Below, one piece after another: positions 26,610 through 34,285 of a DNA stretch of 47,563 bases. Each line of letters begins with the position of its first letter. Positions within the stretch are counted from its first letter, which is position 1. A program made the translations under genes and the position numbers. The notes beneath the pieces were generated by a model, which ran no database searches, was not told where the DNA came from, and worked only from the letters and a program-made list of their open reading frames with translations. The stretch is taken from NCBI RefSeq assembly GCF_013019105.1, contig NZ_BLTE01000023.1, positions 1 through 47,563 on the forward strand, read 5' to 3'. The DNA is from Fundidesulfovibrio magnetotacticus. GTDB lineage: Bacteria; Desulfobacterota; Desulfovibrionia; Desulfovibrionales; Desulfovibrionaceae.

Positions 26610-27701
26610 ATGCTGGAACTTTTCAGAAAACTCTACGTAAGTTTTGATAAGTACAGAAAAACATACAAAGACAGATACCTTGCCTACCTCAGTATATATG
26701 TCGGAATTATTGGCATAGGCATCTCACTCATCCTGTTTGCATTCGACACAAAGTCCATAAACGCAATATTTGCCTTTCAAAACGCAGCAATCGTGTGTTG
26801 CTCAATATTTATTATAATATATCTCATTAGAAGACACAATATATTCACAACACAACTACACTCACTTGTAAAGTTTTCAAGATTTATATGCAACGTAAAC
26901 AACAGCATCATCAACAAGAAAAACAGTTTTCGTTTCAAGACAAATCGCGACAACGACGCATTATACAGCAATATGAAAGATATTTTCAAGAAAGTAACAG
27001 ACGATCTGCGCATTGAATTACTGTCATACTACGAATCCATCGGAAAAAACCGAGACAATGACCTGAGCGTAGCCATCAGACTAATTTGCAAAAGAAGCGA
27101 CATTCAACACTTCATCGACAACTGTGACAACGAAAACAACTACCCTATCAAAAACTTCTGCGTCAATCCAAAAGCAGATCTTGTTATCGCAACATGCTGG
27201 AGAGATTGGTATACATTCAAAGAGCTAAACAGATCAAAAATAACAATATACGACATCGACCAAAACACACCATACTGGTCTATCATAAAAACACAGTCAC
27301 CATATTCTTGTATTTACAGATGCAACGACATCGCCGCTACAGACGCATCGTTTTTGTGTCAGAACGAAAACTGGAGGAAACATTACAACGCGACGCTTGT
27401 AGCCCCAATCAAGTACCCACCTTTCTACCTGAAACCGGGAGAGATCCCGCACAGCAACCACCTGGGGTTTATCACGGTCGACAGTAAAAACGCCGGAAAG
27501 TACGACCTCTTCGACGACGAGATCGCTCAAAACCTTCTTAGATTCGTCGCAGGTGAGATGCTAGATACCATCATCGCGTATACGAAACTAAGTCAAACAA
27601 AGACGCCGGTTGATTTTGTGGGTAGCCTAGTCTCGGACATCATCGAAACGCGCGCCAAACAGGAAGGACAAGACTTCGAAGCCCAGGACAACGCCTCATA
27701 G
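26610..27701 (+). CDS. AT-rich two-TM protein with a C-terminal GAF-like domain
   Basis: 363 residues from the ATG at 26610, chosen because AGGAGG lies six bases upstream (the frame opens earlier at 26544). Two hydrophobic helices (about residues 24-44 and 52-75) precede a basic helical linker and a soluble region. The last 130 residues have the pattern of a GAF sensor domain: LVAPIKYPPFYL, LGFITVDSKNAGKYD, FDDEIAQNLLRFVAGEMLDT. The gene is far richer in A/T than its surroundings and uses AGA and ATA codons freely, so it looks recently acquired. It lies beside tRNA-Asp. I recognise no named family; a membrane-bound small-molecule sensor or defence effector is speculation. Confidence 0.75.
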   Translation: MLELFRKLYVSFDKYRKTYKDRYLAYLSIYVGIIGIGISLILFAFDTKSINAIFAFQNAAIVCCSIFIIIYLIRRHNIFTTQLHSLVKFSRFICNVNNSIINKKNSFRFKTNRDNDALYSNMKDIFKKVTDDLRIELLSYYESIGKNRDNDLSVAIRLICKRSDIQHFIDNCDNENNYPIKNFCVNPKADLVIATCWRDWYTFKELNRSKITIYDIDQNTPYWSIIKTQSPYSCIYRCNDIAATDASFLCQNENWRKHYNATLVAPIKYPPFYLKPGEIPHSNHLGFITVDSKNAGKYDLFDDEIAQNLLRFVAGEMLDTIIAYTKLSQTKTPVDFVGSLVSDIIETRAKQEGQDFEAQDNAS

Positions 27702-27721
27702 CAGCGAGCAAATACAAGAAA

Positions 27722-27763
27722 CTAAAGGAAAAGGCCCGAATTTCTTCGGGCCTTTTCCTTTAG
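27722..27763. terminator. Perfect 19-bp bidirectional terminator hairpin
   Basis: The arms 27722-27740 and 27745-27763 are perfectly complementary across a TTTC loop, with A/T-rich outer ends (AAAGGAAAA / TTTTCCTTT). It can end the AT-rich gene on the plus strand and tRNA-Asp on the minus strand, and it abuts the encoded CCA of the tRNA. Confidence 0.88.
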
Positions 27764-27840
<77 letters not shown>

Positions 27841-27876
27841 GCTTGCCGGTGCGGTTTCCCGCACCGGGAAGAGCCT

Positions 27877-27903
27877 TCTATAAGCCCCGGCAAAAAAGGT
27901 CAA
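27877..27903 (-). promoter_or_regulatory. Candidate promoter of tRNA-Asp copy 1
   Basis: On the minus strand, TTGACC (27903-27898) and TATAGA (27882-27877) are 15 bp apart, about 37 bp before the tRNA. The same spacing recurs at tRNA-Val. Confidence 0.5.
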
Positions 27904-28064
27904 GCACTCTTTCGCCCTGACCCGAAAAAAAACGTCTGCCGCGCCGGACGAGACGAGCGCGGAATTTTCGCTGGAAATCGGCGCAAAATTCACGCATTCA
28001 GGAAAAGGACCCGGTATGCTCCCGGGCGTACACAGGCCCTCGACGTCAACCCAGAGGTCACGCA

Positions 28065-28541
28065 ATGGACATCGACAGCCAGAAGAAAGACGGTTCCCTG
28101 CTCCAGTTGGTCACCTTCACCATCTCCAACGAGGAGTTCGGCATCGACATCCTCAAGGTGCAGGAGATCATCCGCACCATGGAGATCACCAAGGTGCCCC
28201 GCGCCCCGGATTTCGTGGAAGGGGTGATCAACCTGCGCGGCAAGGTGATACCCATCATCGACCTGCGCAAGCGCTTTTCCATGGAGTCTCGCAAGCACGA
28301 CAAACAGACCCGTATCGTCGTGGTGGACTTAAACGCCATGATCGTGGGCTTCGTGGTGGACGGAGTCTCCGAGGTGCTGCGCATCCAGTCCAACACGGTG
28401 GAGCCGCCCCCGGCCGTGGTCTCGGGCGTGGACTCCGAGTACATTTCCGGCGTGGGCAAGCTCGACGACCGCCTGCTCATCCTCATCGACCTGGACAAGC
28501 TCCTCACCTTCGAAGAGCAGCAGAGCCTCGCCGGGGGCTGA
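28065..28541 (+). CDS. cheW: CheW-like chemotaxis coupling protein (copy 2)
   Basis: This 158-residue single CheW domain has the same key segments as copy 1 (LVTFTISNEEFGIDILKVQEI, RAPDFVEGVINLRGKVIPIID, VVDGVSEVLRI). The two proteins agree over most of their length and differ mainly at the termini and in a mid loop (SMESRKHDKQ against GLSSRGHDKH). It lies alone between two identical tRNA-Asp genes read in the other direction. The partner CheA and receptors are elsewhere; different array membership for the two copies is inferred. Confidence 0.93.
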   Translation: MDIDSQKKDGSLLQLVTFTISNEEFGIDILKVQEIIRTMEITKVPRAPDFVEGVINLRGKVIPIIDLRKRFSMESRKHDKQTRIVVVDLNAMIVGFVVDGVSEVLRIQSNTVEPPPAVVSGVDSEYISGVGKLDDRLLILIDLDKLLTFEEQQSLAGG

Positions 28542-28554
28542 TCTTGAAACGTCA

Positions 28555-28625
28555 CTAGAAACGCGAAAGGGGCCCGGATCGACGATCCAGGCCCCTTTTC
28601 GTGGTCTTGCGACCTTGGTTTCTAG
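28555..28625. terminator. Nested hairpins between cheW copy 2 and tRNA-Asp copy 2
   Basis: The inner stem CGAAAGGGGCC...GGCCCCTTTTCG (28564-28601) contains GGATC/GATCC and ends in CCCCTTTTC, a terminator for cheW on the plus strand. An outer pair CTAGAAAC (28555-28562) with GTTTCTAG (28618-28625) encloses it and abuts the tRNA CCA end. Confidence 0.75.
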
Positions 28626-28702
<77 letters not shown>

Positions 28703-28857
28703 GCGTGCGTTTCACGCCTGTGCCGCACCGTTGTCTTGCGACGTGTTCGTGGTGTGGCGTTGCTCATCTGCATGAGCACCCAGCCCGGCAACAAAACATC
28801 GTCTATGAGATGCGTTGCGCCTGCAAGGCGACTGACCGGCGTTCGACGGCGACCGAC

Positions 28858-28886
28858 TCTTTAGGCCAATCGTCCGACCCTGTCAA
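28858..28886 (-). promoter_or_regulatory. Strong sigma-70-type promoter upstream of tRNA-Asp copy 2
   Basis: On the minus strand, consensus TTGACA (28886-28881), 17 bp, then TAAAGA (28863-28858). Predicted transcription starts near 28851, about 150 nt before the tRNA. No other gene is seen in that leader. Confidence 0.6.
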
Positions 28887-29328
28887 CATTTCCGTGGACA
28901 TTTCCTCCCAAAATCACCCCCGAAGAACGTTCTGGAATCCGCGAAAACGATCCGACGTCGAATGAATGCGTCGCAACGCAGACCATCGCCGCCGACAAGG
29001 ACGATCAACGCATCGCTTGCGCCATACGTCGCCATCAGGGGTTCCGGAGCATGCTGCGATAAACGTGCTGCGTTCATTCTTCAGTGTGCTTGAAACAGAA
29101 TGAAGACGTTCTCCATTACAAGGAGCCCCATTCGCACTCTCCACAGGGAACGGTCGAGGCTCGCAGCGTCCGCACGAAAGGCGAGCCCCGGACGCCTCCT
29201 TGCCAGCGCGGGAAACGGCTAGGACCGCCCGCCCCGGAAAATCTTGGCGTCCGGGACCCTCAGCGCCAGGCCATCACGGCGTTACGGCGCACGCAACGCC
29301 CGGTCAACCCGGGCGTCACGCGCCGTCG
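28887..29328. other. Intergenic region without a recognised gene
   Basis: About 440 bp. The only clear structure is a strong hairpin at about 29286-29325 (GGCGC..GACGCCCGG paired with CCGGGCGTT..GCGCC), just after the stop of the leftward hydrolase gene and probably its terminator. Short open frames here lack ribosome-binding sites and family features. Confidence 0.55.
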
Positions 29329-31050
29329 TTACTGCCTGGGCCTGGCCCGCTCGTCCAGCCAGTCCAGGATGCGCTCGCTGGACGCCAGGGGTGCGCCCAA
29401 CTGGCAGTGGAACTGCGTGCCCCTGGACGCGTCGAACTCCATGTATGTTTTCTTGGCCTTCACTCCGTTGAAGAACAGCTTGGACTGGGCATTGGAGGCG
29501 GCCACCTGGTCCTCGCTGGAGTTGACCACCAGCATCTCCGTCTCGATCTTGCCCATGGTGTCCGCCTGGTTGAACCGCTTGAGCTTGGAGAACAACGCGC
29601 TCGGGGTTTTGGCCTCGAAGGTCCAGAGCATCTGGCTGATGAACTGGTTCAGCTCCGGGTGCCTGGCCATCTCCTGGGCGACGATCTCGTCCACCCTGGC
29701 CGCCTGGGCCGGAACGTCCACGCCCTTCTGCACTTCGGCCGGGAATTTGGTCATCACGCCCTCGAAGGGGCTCACCACCCCGCCGTCGGCGATGCCCCAC
29801 TGGATGCGCTTCTCGAAGGCCAGGGCGCGCGGCACGAGGTAGCCGCCCATGGAGTAGCCGATGATGGCCATGCGCCTGGGGTCCACGCCCGGCAGGGTCA
29901 TGGCGAAGTCCACCACGGGGGTTACCACCTTCTCCCAGTCGGAGCGGAAGGGCAGGTTCTGCTTGACGATCATCTCGCCCTGCCCTGGGCCTTCGTAGAT
30001 CAGGCAGGCGTAGCCGCGCTTCACGGCATGGGCGGCGAGGATGAAGTAGAGGTCCTCGGCGGTGCCGTCCAGGCCGGTCTGGATGAGCAGCAGCGGGCGC
30101 TTGCGGTTCGTGTTGTCCGGGGTCACCAGGTAGCCCGGCAGGGTGGTTTTCTCGTAGGGGATGCGCACGGGCCTGATGCGCCCTTCGGAGAGTTGGGCCG
30201 CCTTGAGGAACGTGTCGCGTCCGTCCTGCCAGGCCGTCGCGCCGCGCGGGTCGCTGCCGAAGAGGTAGATCGAGCTGGCCCGGAAGTATTCCGTGGCCCG
30301 GAAATACTGCTGCATGGCGCTTACGGCGTGCCCGGCGGCGGCGTCCCGGTCCGCGGCGTCGCGCACCCGGCGGGCCATGGCGTTCCAGGCCTGGTACCAG
30401 CTCTCTTTGTCGTAGTCCTTCACCTGGCTGGTGATGGTGAGCATCTCGCCCAGATCCGCCCCGCCCGCCGCGATGAGCCCCGCCCTCCAGAGGCACTGGA
30501 ACACGAAAGCGCCGTCGTTGAAGAGGAATCTGCCCATGGCCCGGTCGGCCATGTCCCGCAAGGGCTTCTCGGGCTTGCCGCGGTAGTTGTCCCAGCGGGA
30601 GACTTCGCCGCTGATGTACACCTGTCCCTGCAAGGGGAAGTGGGTGTGGACGAAGACCCATTTCTTGTCCAGGCCGGTGTTCTTGGAGAGCGAGTCCGCC
30701 AGGGCGGACATCATGGCGCCCACCTGCTCGTCGGTGAAGAACCCGGGCACGTAGAGGTCCACGAAAAGGGGTTTGTCCTTGGCGGGCTGGCCCATGGCGT
30801 GCACGGCGTCGAAGGTCTGCCAGTAGTAGGTGACGAACTCCTCGCCCAGTCCCGTGGCCTTGGAGACTTCCCGGCTCACGGCGGCCAGCACGGCGGGAAC
30901 GTCGAGGCCGGATTTGGGATAGGTGATGCGCACCATGGGGTCGGCCGGATCGATGCCGCCACTGGCGGCGGCGTCGGCCGCGGGGCAGGACAAGACGGCC
31001 AGCACGACGAACAGCGACGCGAGGACGTGTCTCGGGGTAACGGGCGTCAT
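29329..31050 (-). CDS. Exported alpha/beta hydrolase with N-terminal tautomerase-like domain
   Basis: 573 residues. A signal peptide (about 1-28) leads into residues about 33-150, which read as two beta-alpha-beta units of tautomerase type (MVRITYPKSGLD..., KPLFVDLYVPGFFTDEQVG). A helical cap follows (WYQAWNAMARR, AAGHAVSAMQQYFRATEYFR), then an alpha/beta hydrolase of the FrsA/DHPON-hydrolase type: GTAEDLYF, nucleophile Ser in IIGYSMGGYLV, Asp candidate in VVNSSEDQV, His in GTQFHCQL. The substrate is unknown. GGAGG lies ten bases before the ATG at 31050; the frame extends much further upstream through the next gene, which is not coding. It is the last gene of the three-gene exported cluster. 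Confidence 0.82.
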   Translation of the reverse strand: MTPVTPRHVLASLFVVLAVLSCPAADAAASGGIDPADPMVRITYPKSGLDVPAVLAAVSREVSKATGLGEEFVTYYWQTFDAVHAMGQPAKDKPLFVDLYVPGFFTDEQVGAMMSALADSLSKNTGLDKKWVFVHTHFPLQGQVYISGEVSRWDNYRGKPEKPLRDMADRAMGRFLFNDGAFVFQCLWRAGLIAAGGADLGEMLTITSQVKDYDKESWYQAWNAMARRVRDAADRDAAAGHAVSAMQQYFRATEYFRASSIYLFGSDPRGATAWQDGRDTFLKAAQLSEGRIRPVRIPYEKTTLPGYLVTPDNTNRKRPLLLIQTGLDGTAEDLYFILAAHAVKRGYACLIYEGPGQGEMIVKQNLPFRSDWEKVVTPVVDFAMTLPGVDPRRMAIIGYSMGGYLVPRALAFEKRIQWGIADGGVVSPFEGVMTKFPAEVQKGVDVPAQAARVDEIVAQEMARHPELNQFISQMLWTFEAKTPSALFSKLKRFNQADTMGKIETEMLVVNSSEDQVAASNAQSKLFFNGVKAKKTYMEFDASRGTQFHCQLGAPLASSERILDWLDERARPRQ

Positions 31051-31190
31051 TGGCGGAATACCTCCTGGGAACGGTTTCCCGCGCATGCGGGAGGGCGGAC
31101 GTTTCGGCCCCTGGCGGGACTGGCCCGCGCCGCGTCCGCCGGTCGCCGGAGAGCGGCCGGGGACGCGCGCGGCGCGGGCTCTTTCGGGCC

Positions 31191-32318
31191 TTATTGCACC
31201 GGGATGGTCAGCTGCGGGGGCAGGGAAATGCCCTTCTCCTCCATGAGCGTGAAGGCCAGCATCAGGAAGGAGAACACCCGTTTGGTGGAGAGGTCGTGGT
31301 CGTCCACCCAGAACCAGTGCCCCCGGTAATGGATGGCCGCGAAGGCGTCGAAGGGTTTGGCCATGCCGCTCTTCACGGTCACAGGGTTCATGACGGCCGC
31401 TCCCGGGGCGTCCGCCGCCGCGGGCAGGGCACGCTGGGTGGCGATGTCCTCCACTGGGATGTCCGCGCGGGCGGCCACGGCGGCCATGATCTGCATGAGC
31501 GAGAAGGCCTGGATGGCGATCTGGCGACGGTTCTGGACTTCGGGTTCTCCGGTCACCTCGTATTCGTGGACCGCCGGGTCGAGGTCCAGGATCGTACGCA
31601 GTTCGGAGACGAGCGCGGCCACTTCCTGTGAGGGCTTCCTGCCGCCCAGCACCAGGTAGAGCCGCCCCTCCGCGCCGCCCTGACCGGGCTCCACCCGCAC
31701 GCGCAGGGCGTTCTCCGTCTGCAGGAGGGCGAGTATCTCCACGGCGCGCCGGAAGCCCTCGTGCGCGGACGCGGTTCCGGTGGCCGTGAGCGAGGCGTTG
31801 CGCAGGCCGTTGACGGAACGGATGCCCAAGTTGAACAGGAACTGGGCCGACATGCCCGTGTCCAGCCCAGCCATGACGTTGCGCACCGGCAGGGCGGACA
31901 TCACCCCCCTGCGGAAGGGCGTGCCGGTCATGGGCTTGTAGGTGATGGTGGGGCGGTCGGTGTAGCGGGCGCTCAGGCCGAACTCCAGCCTGCCGAAGTT
32001 GCCCAGCACGGGGTTGTTGTTGGTGGTGATCTGGGTGGGGCCGTCGTAGAAGGAGCGGGAAAAGCCCGCGTTGCCCCCGGACTCCACCGTGTAGCCCGCC
32101 ACGATGTCGCCAACCTCCATGAAGAAGATGGGCTCCGCGTAGCGGATCTTCACGATGTTCATGAGGATCTGGCGCTTCCAGGACTCGGTGAACGAGGCGT
32201 TGTAGTCGGTGCGGTCGGTGAGCATCCGGCCAGGCCCGATGGAGGAGCATCCGGCCAGGACGGACAACGCGGCCAACAGTGCGAACAAGGCTGGATTGCC
32301 GCGTGAAACCATCTTCAT
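31191..32318 (-). CDS. Lipoprotein of unknown function
   Basis: 375 residues with a clear lipoprotein signal (VSRGNPALFALLAALSVLAGC; lipobox LAGC). After the Cys come SFTESWKRQILMNIVKIRYAEP and FFMEVGDIVAGYTVE, an N-terminal pattern I have the impression recurs in uncharacterised proteobacterial lipoproteins, though I cannot name a domain. The C-terminal part (YRGHWFWVDDHDLSTKRVFSFLMLAF) is hydrophobic and may pack on a membrane or partner. GGAGG is eight bases before the ATG at 32318. It lies between the two hydrolase genes, so a shared role at the cell envelope is likely but unproven. Confidence 0.75.
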   Translation of the reverse strand: MKMVSRGNPALFALLAALSVLAGCSSIGPGRMLTDRTDYNASFTESWKRQILMNIVKIRYAEPIFFMEVGDIVAGYTVESGGNAGFSRSFYDGPTQITTNNNPVLGNFGRLEFGLSARYTDRPTITYKPMTGTPFRRGVMSALPVRNVMAGLDTGMSAQFLFNLGIRSVNGLRNASLTATGTASAHEGFRRAVEILALLQTENALRVRVEPGQGGAEGRLYLVLGGRKPSQEVAALVSELRTILDLDPAVHEYEVTGEPEVQNRRQIAIQAFSLMQIMAAVAARADIPVEDIATQRALPAAADAPGAAVMNPVTVKSGMAKPFDAFAAIHYRGHWFWVDDHDLSTKRVFSFLMLAFTLMEEKGISLPPQLTIPVQ

Positions 32319-32393
32319 GAGCACATCCTCCCGGTGTCGGTGGAAAGGGCGGCGCGCCCTCTACCAAGGGTGCGCCGTCCGGTTTGGTCCCAT

Positions 32394-33701
32394 CTACTTC
32401 TTGAACACGCCGTCGAGCCAGTCGAACACCACCTGGCCCACCAGGCTGCGGTTCTCCATGACGCAATGGTTGGAAGCGCCCTCGCTCAGCGGCGTGACCA
32501 CAAAGCTTTTCAGGGGGTTGGGCAGGCCGTCGATGCAGATTTTCTGCTGGCGCTTGGTCTCGTCCCCGCTGTATTCGCCCTCACCCACCACCACCAGGGC
32601 GGGGATGGTCACCTGGGCGGGGTCGAAGCTGAAGCCCGTGTTGGCCTCCACCAGGCCGGGGATGTTGTCGAAGGGCACGCCCCAGCGCCAGGCCACCATC
32701 TTCACGGTGTTGCCGTGGAAGCTCGTGAAGCCGGCCACCTTCTCGGGCGTGGCGGTGACCACCGGGGTCATGCTGGCGAAAAGGGGCCTGGCGTCCACCA
32801 CGCAGGCGTTCATGACCACGGCCTTGATGCGCTTGTCGTGCTGGGCGGCCTGGGGGGCGAAGCCGCCGCCGCCGGAGATGCCGTAGACGGCCAGGCGGGA
32901 GCGGTCCACGTCCTTGCGGGTCATCAGGTAGTCAACGGCCTTCTTCACGGCCAGGTGCATCTCGGGCCGGAAGACCTTGCCCTCCAGGGGCATGATGCCC
33001 TGGCCGGGCAGGTCCAGGGTCATGAAGTTGTAGCCGCGCTCGATGGCCTGGGGCATGATGTAGAAGATCAGGTCTTCGGCGAAGGTCTCGCCGCCGCCCA
33101 GCATGAGCAGGGTCTTGCGGGGCTTGTCGTCCTTGGCGGCCTTGCGGAAGTAGCCCGGCAGCACCGTGCCCTCGAAGGGCAGCTCCACGTATTCCATGGG
33201 AGGATCGATGAGCGCCGCCGCCTGTTTCATGTTCTCGCGGGCCTTGACCGCCGTGGGCTTCAGGCGCGGATCGTCGGCCATCATGGCCAGGGTGCCGAAG
33301 CGGTAGTAGTTGGAGGCGCGCAGGAACTGGTCGCGGGCGCTCACCGTGTGGCCGGCCGCAAGGGATTTCTGTCCCCTGGCCTCGACCAGGCCCGCCATCT
33401 GGATCCACTGTTCCTGCCAGCTGGCGGCGTCGCCGTCCTTGATCTTGGCGGCCACGGCGAAGGCCTCGCCCGTCTCGGCCCCGCCGTTGCCGGTGGAGCC
33501 CAACACGAGCGAGCCGAAGGTGAAGTCCATGTCCGGGTCCTGGAAGTGGTAGCGCACGTAGGGGGCGTGCATGTCGAATTCCTTGGCCGGGGCCTTGGTC
33601 GCATCCGCCGTGGCGACGCCGCGGGTCCGTTCGGCGGTGCAGGAGAGGATAAGGCCCGACAGCAACACGACGCCAGCCAGCCACACGCGAGTTCCGCTCA
33701 T
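32394..33701 (-). CDS. Lipoprotein-type alpha/beta hydrolase
   Basis: 435 residues. A leader with lipobox-like LILSC (Cys near 21) indicates export and lipidation. A helical cap (SWQEQWIQMAGLVE, AAGHTVSARDQFLRASNYYR) matches the cap of the hydrolase at 29329. The catalytic domain follows: VELPFEGTVLPGYFRK, MLGGGETFAEDL, nucleophile Ser in VYGISGGGGFAP, Asp/Glu region VVVGEGEYSGDE, His in EGASNHCVMEN. The nearest known fold is the FrsA/C-C-bond hydrolase group. AAGGA precedes the ATG at 33701; the open frame runs on through tRNA-Val, which is spurious. It is the first gene of the cluster, below an operator-like palindrome. Confidence 0.84.
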   Translation of the reverse strand: MSGTRVWLAGVVLLSGLILSCTAERTRGVATADATKAPAKEFDMHAPYVRYHFQDPDMDFTFGSLVLGSTGNGGAETGEAFAVAAKIKDGDAASWQEQWIQMAGLVEARGQKSLAAGHTVSARDQFLRASNYYRFGTLAMMADDPRLKPTAVKARENMKQAAALIDPPMEYVELPFEGTVLPGYFRKAAKDDKPRKTLLMLGGGETFAEDLIFYIMPQAIERGYNFMTLDLPGQGIMPLEGKVFRPEMHLAVKKAVDYLMTRKDVDRSRLAVYGISGGGGFAPQAAQHDKRIKAVVMNACVVDARPLFASMTPVVTATPEKVAGFTSFHGNTVKMVAWRWGVPFDNIPGLVEANTGFSFDPAQVTIPALVVVGEGEYSGDETKRQQKICIDGLPNPLKSFVVTPLSEGASNHCVMENRSLVGQVVFDWLDGVFKK

Positions 33702-33791
33702 GGTTCGATCCTTCCCGGTTGTGCGTTTCAGGCCGGGGGGGGTGAGAAGGGCCGACAGGCCGCTCGTCCGCCCTCGGGGCATGATCGATTC

Positions 33792-33813
33792 TGCTAGCAT
33801 GTCCACGCTAACA
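33792..33813. promoter_or_regulatory. Operator-like palindrome with overlapping promoter
   Basis: TGCTAGCATG (33792-33801), TC, CACGCTAACA (33804-33813): 8 of 10 positions are symmetric. Read leftward, TTGTTA and CAGAAT 15 bp apart overlap it, a plausible weak promoter about 90 bp before the hydrolase gene at 33701. A dimeric repressor or activator site is inferred. Confidence 0.45.
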
Positions 33814-33986
33814 AAAACCTTACAGGATCGCGCTGGCGAAATTTTCGCCCCGAAAAATTCCGTGCGGGCAGGCGCGGTTGCGTGTCGCAGGGAAAGGCTT
33901 CGTTGCGGCCAGCCTCCCCGCCGCGTCGTGCGGGGACAGGGACCCGTCATGGTCCACGGCCGGGCCGGGAAGGCCGCGCGGCGTGC

Positions 33987-34030
33987 AAAAAAAAAAGCAG
34001 CAATACCCCACTTCGGACGGATATTGCTGC
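33987..34030 (-). terminator. Rho-independent terminator of tRNA-Val
   Basis: On the minus strand, GCAGCAATA (34030-34022) pairs with TATTGCTGC (34005-33997), followed by ten T residues. It starts 13 bp after the tRNA. Confidence 0.92.
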
Positions 34031-34042
34031 ATCGGATGCGCG

Positions 34043-34118
34043 TGGTAGGCGGAACAGGGCTCGAACCTGTGACCCCCGGCTTGTAAGGCCGGTGCTCTTC
34101 CAGCTGAGCTACCCGCCC
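34043..34118 (-). tRNA. tRNA-Val (TAC)
   Basis: A 76-nt cloverleaf: acceptor GGGCGGG with TCCGCCT (G-U at both ends), D-arm GCTCAGCTGGAAGAGC, anticodon stem CCGGC/GCCGG with loop CTTACAA (anticodon TAC), T-arm ACAGG-TTCGAGC-CCTGT, A73 and encoded CCA. A promoter and a perfect terminator flank it. Confidence 0.96.
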
Positions 34119-34120
34119 AC

Positions 34121-34163
34121 TTGGCAAAAAAGTTTTATTATATATCATGGCAGGAAGCGTCAA
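34121..34163. promoter_or_regulatory. Back-to-back promoters for tRNA-Val and the lipase/kinase genes
   Basis: Rightward: TTGGCA (34121-34126), 16 bp, TATCAT (34143-34148). Leftward: TTGACG (34163-34158), 15 bp, TATAAT (34142-34137). The two overlap in a short AT-rich patch, so they may compete. Confidence 0.55.
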
Positions 34164-34285
34164 GCCTCATGCGGGGAGCGTTCCAGGACGCCCCAAGCCG
34201 CCACGCCCCCCTTGCGCCGCGCCACGCCGTGCCGTATCGCCTCTTCAAGAGACAGCCGACCGGCCCGGCGTCCCGGGAGCGCCCC

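Noticed and set aside
31051-32466. N-terminal extension of the secreted hydrolase through the lipoprotein gene
   Set aside because: It overlaps a real gene in another frame. A signal peptide and GGAGG mark the start at 31050.
32394-34163. N-terminal extension of the lipoprotein hydrolase through tRNA-Val
   Set aside because: The extension crosses a tRNA gene and its terminator. The ATG at 33701 has a ribosome-binding site and begins a lipoprotein signal.
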